A stretch of DNA of 64,000 bases from positions 1-64,000 of the forward strand of contig JAFZBE010000069.1 in the NCBI GenBank assembly GCA_017561935.1, in the 5' to 3' direction. Both the position numbers and the translations under genes were made by a program. The stretch comes from Bacteroidales bacterium (GTDB lineage: Bacteria > Bacteroidota > Bacteroidia > Bacteroidales > UBA3663). This document shows, one piece after another, positions 60,416 through 64,000 of the stretch (its first letter is position 1; each line of letters begins with the position of its first letter). The notes beneath the pieces are model-generated. The model did not search any database. It had not been told where the DNA came from and saw nothing but the letters and a program-made list of their open reading frames with translations.

Positions 60416-62107
60416 ATGACAACAATTATGGATAGTTTAGAAGTAGCTGTTGAAAAGAAAGCTTCGAACTTCGTCGAAGAATTCATCGAAGAGGACATTG
60501 CAGCCGGCAAGGTTGCTGCATCACCCACCCATATCGTCCACACACGTTTCCCACCAGAACCCAACGGATACCTTCACATCGGTCATGCCAAGGCTGTCTG
60601 CATGGACTTTGGTGCCGCCGAGAAGTACGGCGGACAGTGCAACCTGCGTTTCGATGATACCAATCCCAGCCGCGAAGATACAGAATATGTAGATGCCATC
60701 AAGGAGGACATCCACTGGCTCGGTTTTGACTGGGGCGATCGCCTCTATTATGCCTCCGACTATTTCCAGGAGCTTTGGGACCTTGCCGAAGAAATGATTC
60801 GCCGTGGTCTGGCCTATGTCGATGAGCAGAGCTCAGAGGTCATTGCACAGCAGAAGGGCACACCTACCCAGCCTGGTGTTGAAAGCCCATTCCGCAACCG
60901 TCCTTGGGAAGAGAGTCTCGACCTCTTCCGCCGCATGAACAAAGGTGAATTCGAAGAGGGTACCATGACGCTACGCGCCAAAATCGACATGGCCAATCCC
61001 AACATGCATTTCCGCGATCCCATCATGTATCGCATCATCAAATACCCCCACCACCGCACAGGCACCAAGTGGCAGGCTTACCCGATGTATGACTTCGCCC
61101 ATGGTCAGTCCGACTTCATCGAGGGTATCACTCACTCTATCTGCACCCTTGAGTTCGAGGTACACCGTCCTCTCTACAATTACTTCGCCCAGATCATGGC
61201 CGACATCCGTGGAACCGAATACAAGCCACGACAGATTGAGTTCAATCGTCTCAACCTCACCAACACCGTGATGTCGAAACGATATCTCCGCAACATGGTT
61301 GAGACTGGTGTAGTACGCGGATGGGACGACCCACGTATGCCAACCCTCTGCGGCCTGCGCCGTCGTGGTTATACCGCTCAAGCCATTCGCGACTTCATCA
61401 CCACCATTGGATATACCAAGTACGATGCCCTCAACGACATCAAGCTTCTTGAGAACGCCGGACGTAACGATCTCAACAAGATTGCTACCCGTGTGATGGG
61501 TGTGGTCGATCCTGTCAAGCTCACCATCACCAACTATCCCGAGGCTCAGGAGGAGATGTGCGAGATGGAGAACAATCCCGAGCAGGAAGGCAGCGGCACT
61601 CACCAGATGCCTTTCTCCCGCGAACTCTACATCGAACGCGAGGACTTCCAGGAGGTGGCTCAGAAGAAGTTCTTCCGCCTTACCATCGACAAGGAAGTGC
61701 GTCTCAAGAGCGCATATATCATCAAGTGCACCGGCATCGAGAAGGATGCTGAAGGGAATATAACAAATATCTTTTGCACCTACGATCCCGATTCGAAGAG
61801 TGGCATGCCTGGCGCCGACCGCAAGGTGAAAGGCACGCTCCATTGGGTAAGTGCAAAGCACGCCGTACCGGTTGAAGCCCGTCTCTACAACAATCTCTTC
61901 CTCGACGAGGAGGCAACGACCGATTCAGAACGCAATCCTGAGAGCGAGGTGGTAGTAACCGCCTACGTTGAACCTTTTGCTGTCAAAGATCCCGAAGTCG
62001 GCAAGAAGTTCCAGTTCCAACGCATCGGATACTTCTGTATCGACAAGGATACTACGCCTGAGAAGATTGTGTTCAACCGCACCGTTTCGCTTAAGGCATC
62101 CAAGTAA
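60416..62107 (+). CDS. glnS: Glutaminyl-tRNA synthetase
   Basis: Class I synthetase charging tRNA-Gln. The HIGH motif appears in PPEPNGYLHIGHAKAV and the KMSKS motif as VMSKRYL; RFDDTNP and the C-terminal anticodon-binding barrels (LYIEREDFQEVAQKKFFRL) are also present. The start is ATG at 60416, or the in-frame ATG four codons later; upstream codons lie in the promoter. Direct charging by GlnS means tRNA-Gln need not pass through the GatCAB route. It is first of a probable three-gene operon with a TPR and a DedA gene. Confidence 0.95.
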   Translation: MTTIMDSLEVAVEKKASNFVEEFIEEDIAAGKVAASPTHIVHTRFPPEPNGYLHIGHAKAVCMDFGAAEKYGGQCNLRFDDTNPSREDTEYVDAIKEDIHWLGFDWGDRLYYASDYFQELWDLAEEMIRRGLAYVDEQSSEVIAQQKGTPTQPGVESPFRNRPWEESLDLFRRMNKGEFEEGTMTLRAKIDMANPNMHFRDPIMYRIIKYPHHRTGTKWQAYPMYDFAHGQSDFIEGITHSICTLEFEVHRPLYNYFAQIMADIRGTEYKPRQIEFNRLNLTNTVMSKRYLRNMVETGVVRGWDDPRMPTLCGLRRRGYTAQAIRDFITTIGYTKYDALNDIKLLENAGRNDLNKIATRVMGVVDPVKLTITNYPEAQEEMCEMENNPEQEGSGTHQMPFSRELYIEREDFQEVAQKKFFRLTIDKEVRLKSAYIIKCTGIEKDAEGNITNIFCTYDPDSKSGMPGADRKVKGTLHWVSAKHAVPVEARLYNNLFLDEEATTDSERNPESEVVVTAYVEPFAVKDPEVGKKFQFQRIGYFCIDKDTTPEKIVFNRTVSLKASK

Positions 62108-62139
62108 TTATTTAATTATTCGTTCGATAATTTTCAAAA

Positions 62140-63483
62140 GTGCAACCGAAAAAAAGCCGCGCCTACTATCAATACATGCTTGACCTGACCGACAACAAGG
62201 TCAGCTACTACAGCTCCGACGACATCTCCCAGATCATCTATGACCTTCTGGATGACGGCGAAGCCGAAGAAGCTATGGCTGCATGCCAACGAGGTCTTGA
62301 CCAACATCCTGAAGATGACTATCTCGAACTCGTCGAGGCCAAGATACTCCTTCACATGAAACGGTATGACGAAGCCAAGAAACTGCTTAAGGGTAATCCT
62401 GACGAGCAGTCTCCTTTTGGCCTCGGCATACGTTTCGGTATCGATGTCATGACAGGCAATCAAAAAGAGGCCTTTGAAACACTTTTCAACCACCTGCAAA
62501 AAGGACGACTCACAGGGCTTGAGTTTGTCGAGATCATCGACGAGCTCTTCGATCATCTCCCCCATCACATCACAGCCGAATACCTCTCCAAAGCAGCCGA
62601 GGTTGTTTATGGCAGACCTTCGAAAGCCGAAGAGCAGGATGCCGAAGCTTTGGGCCGTATGGGAGCATTGCTGATGGATTGTAATTGCCATCACGACGCC
62701 ATTCCCGTGCTTGAACATGCCCTCGACATGGATGCCTACGACGTCTATTCCTGGCAGGATCTCTCTCGAAGCCAGTTCGAGCTACAGATGTTTGATGAAT
62801 GCCGTAACTCGTGCGAAATGGGTATCGCCATCGATCCCAAGAATCCTCTGTTCAACTTCGCTCTTGGCTACATCCTTTTCCAAGATGGTGAGAACGCCGA
62901 GGCTGTCGAACATCTCGAAATAGCACGTCAGTATGCAGAAGGCAAACTCCAACACGAAGCACCACACGTTGACCAGCAGGAAGCCGAACAGCAGACGAGC
63001 ATCACCTACGATCTGCTTGCCTCAGCATACATGGCCTTGGACGAATTTGACAAGGCACGCGAATGCTATGAGATGCTTGTGCAACGCGTCCCCAAATATG
63101 CTGATGCCTATTATCAGCTTTCTTCATTGTCGATGGACAAGGGTAATTCACCGGAGGCAATCGACTACATCCGTAAGGCGATTCAAATAGAGCCCGACAA
63201 CACTACCTTTCTTAGCTTCTATGTCACCCTACTGACCGAACTACATAGGTTTGACGAAGCTCTTAAAGTGCTGGACAAACTTATCGAGCTTGAGCCGAAA
63301 TCAAAAACCTACCTGCTCGCAAAGGCCGAATTGTCGCTCAACCTCCGCCATTATGAAGAGGCCGACAAGGCATACCGCCTGTTGCTCAAACTCAAACCCA
63401 AAGACTCTACGTCACGCGAATTGATGCGTGCCTATTTTGAAGCCATCGGCGACAATGAGGCTCTCAAGAAACTTAACAAGTAA
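62140..63483 (+). CDS. TPR protein, cytosolic
   Basis: A 447-residue protein without signal peptide, composed of TPR-like units, clearest from about residue 290 on (SAYMALDEFDKARECYEMLVQ, then YYQLSSLSMDKGNSPEAIDY). It is highly acidic. The frame starts at a GTG; the next ATG lies 12 codons on (MLDLTDNKVSYYSSD) and could be the true start. It is 32 bases after glnS and 2 bases before dedA. Role unknown; probably a protein-interaction scaffold. Confidence 0.82.
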   Translation: MQPKKSRAYYQYMLDLTDNKVSYYSSDDISQIIYDLLDDGEAEEAMAACQRGLDQHPEDDYLELVEAKILLHMKRYDEAKKLLKGNPDEQSPFGLGIRFGIDVMTGNQKEAFETLFNHLQKGRLTGLEFVEIIDELFDHLPHHITAEYLSKAAEVVYGRPSKAEEQDAEALGRMGALLMDCNCHHDAIPVLEHALDMDAYDVYSWQDLSRSQFELQMFDECRNSCEMGIAIDPKNPLFNFALGYILFQDGENAEAVEHLEIARQYAEGKLQHEAPHVDQQEAEQQTSITYDLLASAYMALDEFDKARECYEMLVQRVPKYADAYYQLSSLSMDKGNSPEAIDYIRKAIQIEPDNTTFLSFYVTLLTELHRFDEALKVLDKLIELEPKSKTYLLAKAELSLNLRHYEEADKAYRLLLKLKPKDSTSRELMRAYFEAIGDNEALKKLNK

Positions 63484-63485
63484 AA

Positions 63486-64000
63486 ATGGAAGAATTATAT
63501 AACTGGATAGCTCAGAACATGAGTTATGGCGTCATCACCCTGTTCATGGCTATCGAGAGTTCATTTATCCCTTTCCCCAGCGAGATTATCATCATCCCTG
63601 CCGCATATCTTGCTTATCACCAGGGCATACTCTCGCTGCCGCTCATCATCCTTTTCGGCACAGTGGGTGCACTCATCGGTGCGCTCGTCAACTATGGCCT
63701 TTCCGTATGGTTGGGTCGTCCCATCATCCATCGTTTTGCCGACACCAGGATTGCCCACATGCTCCTCATCGACCTTCCGGGCGTTGAAAAGGCCGAGAAG
63801 TTCTTTGCCGATCATGGCGCCGTTGGCACTCTCGTGGGACGACTCATTCCTGCCATACGTCAGCTCATCTCTATTCCAGCCGGTCTTGCCCGCATGAACA
63901 TGTCGGTTTTCTTGCTCTGCACATGCATTGGCGCTGGCGCATGGAACACCTTCCTGGCCTATCTGGGCTATTTCATCGGACAAACCGTAAGCGAAGAAGT
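63486..64000 (+). CDS. DedA-family membrane protein (partial, runs off the window)
   Basis: The start and first 171 codons are present; the gene continues past the right edge. The sequence matches the DedA/SNARE-associated family, which includes undecaprenyl-phosphate and other lipid flippases: AIESSFIPFPSEIIIIPA near the start, a re-entrant glycine-rich helix, FFADHGAVGTLVGRLIPAIRQ with the conserved Arg residues, and ISIPAGLARM. The ATG is two bases after the TPR gene's stop codon. Confidence 0.9.
   Translation, partial: MEELYNWIAQNMSYGVITLFMAIESSFIPFPSEIIIIPAAYLAYHQGILSLPLIILFGTVGALIGALVNYGLSVWLGRPIIHRFADTRIAHMLLIDLPGVEKAEKFFADHGAVGTLVGRLIPAIRQLISIPAGLARMNMSVFLLCTCIGAGAWNTFLAYLGYFIGQTVSEE

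Overview
The window is a chromosomal segment of a Bacteroidales bacterium, most like Prevotella and relatives. The evidence is: promoters with the Bacteroidetes -33/-7 pattern (TTTG, about 20 nt, TAnnTTTG) before many genes; few Shine-Dalgarno sites; a short 286-residue primary sigma factor; an RprX/RprY-type two-component pair; the bifunctional fucose enzyme Fkp; a BspA-like leucine-rich protein; and many exported OmpA-barrel, TPR and lipoprotein genes. No phage, transposase, CRISPR array or rRNA was seen. One tRNA is present, tRNA-Pro(GGG).

Layout. 1-7.7 kb: a minus-strand block of exported proteins (M48 protease, OmpA protein, type-B carboxylesterase, an SH3-like domain protein, and a GH28-like lipoprotein with an altered active site), interspersed with a hairpin-rich intergenic repeat and short tandem repeats. 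7.8-20.3 kb: tRNA-Pro, an S4-domain protein whose tail is encoded by a tandem repeat, NAD synthetase, a large helical protein, a nitroreductase, a nucleoside kinase, a TPR protein, topoisomerase I and a GH3-family protein. 20.2-26 kb: a minus-strand operon of glycosyltransferase, DUF4922-SpoIID fusion, DUF695, MBL-fold hydrolase and miaA, whose 3' end overlaps the GH3 gene tail to tail. 26-32.8 kb: a surface-protein cluster (three related outer-membrane barrels, two with OmpA-like ends, and an LRR protein), a lipoprotein and an exported C1 peptidase. 32.9-37.4 kb: fkp followed by a corrinoid-type methyltransferase and a B12-reactivation-domain protein, overlapping or nearly so. 37.4-43.8 kb: gyrA, two paralogous TPR proteins and a FISUMP-like protein. 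44-47.6 kb: an orphan galactitol-type PTS IIC permease, an exported KduI and an exported tyrosine phosphatase. 47.6-52.1 kb: fcl-gmd-glycosyltransferase-EEP operon. 52.4-55.5 kb: a PIN/coiled-coil protein and a phosphoesterase. 55.5-64 kb: winged-helix protein, rprY-rprX, a secreted unknown, the sigma factor, glnS, a TPR protein and the start of a DedA gene.

How the genes fit together. GDP-L-fucose can be made both by salvage (Fkp) and de novo (Gmd plus Fcl), as expected of a gut or oral Bacteroidales that fucosylates its surface. The uronate isomerase KduI, the GH28-like protein and the esterase fit pectin or uronate use. The most unusual arrangements are the orphan PTS permease beside a signal-peptide-bearing KduI, the B12-type methyltransferase pair behind fkp, the PIN/coiled-coil protein, and the two copies of a multi-hairpin intergenic element.
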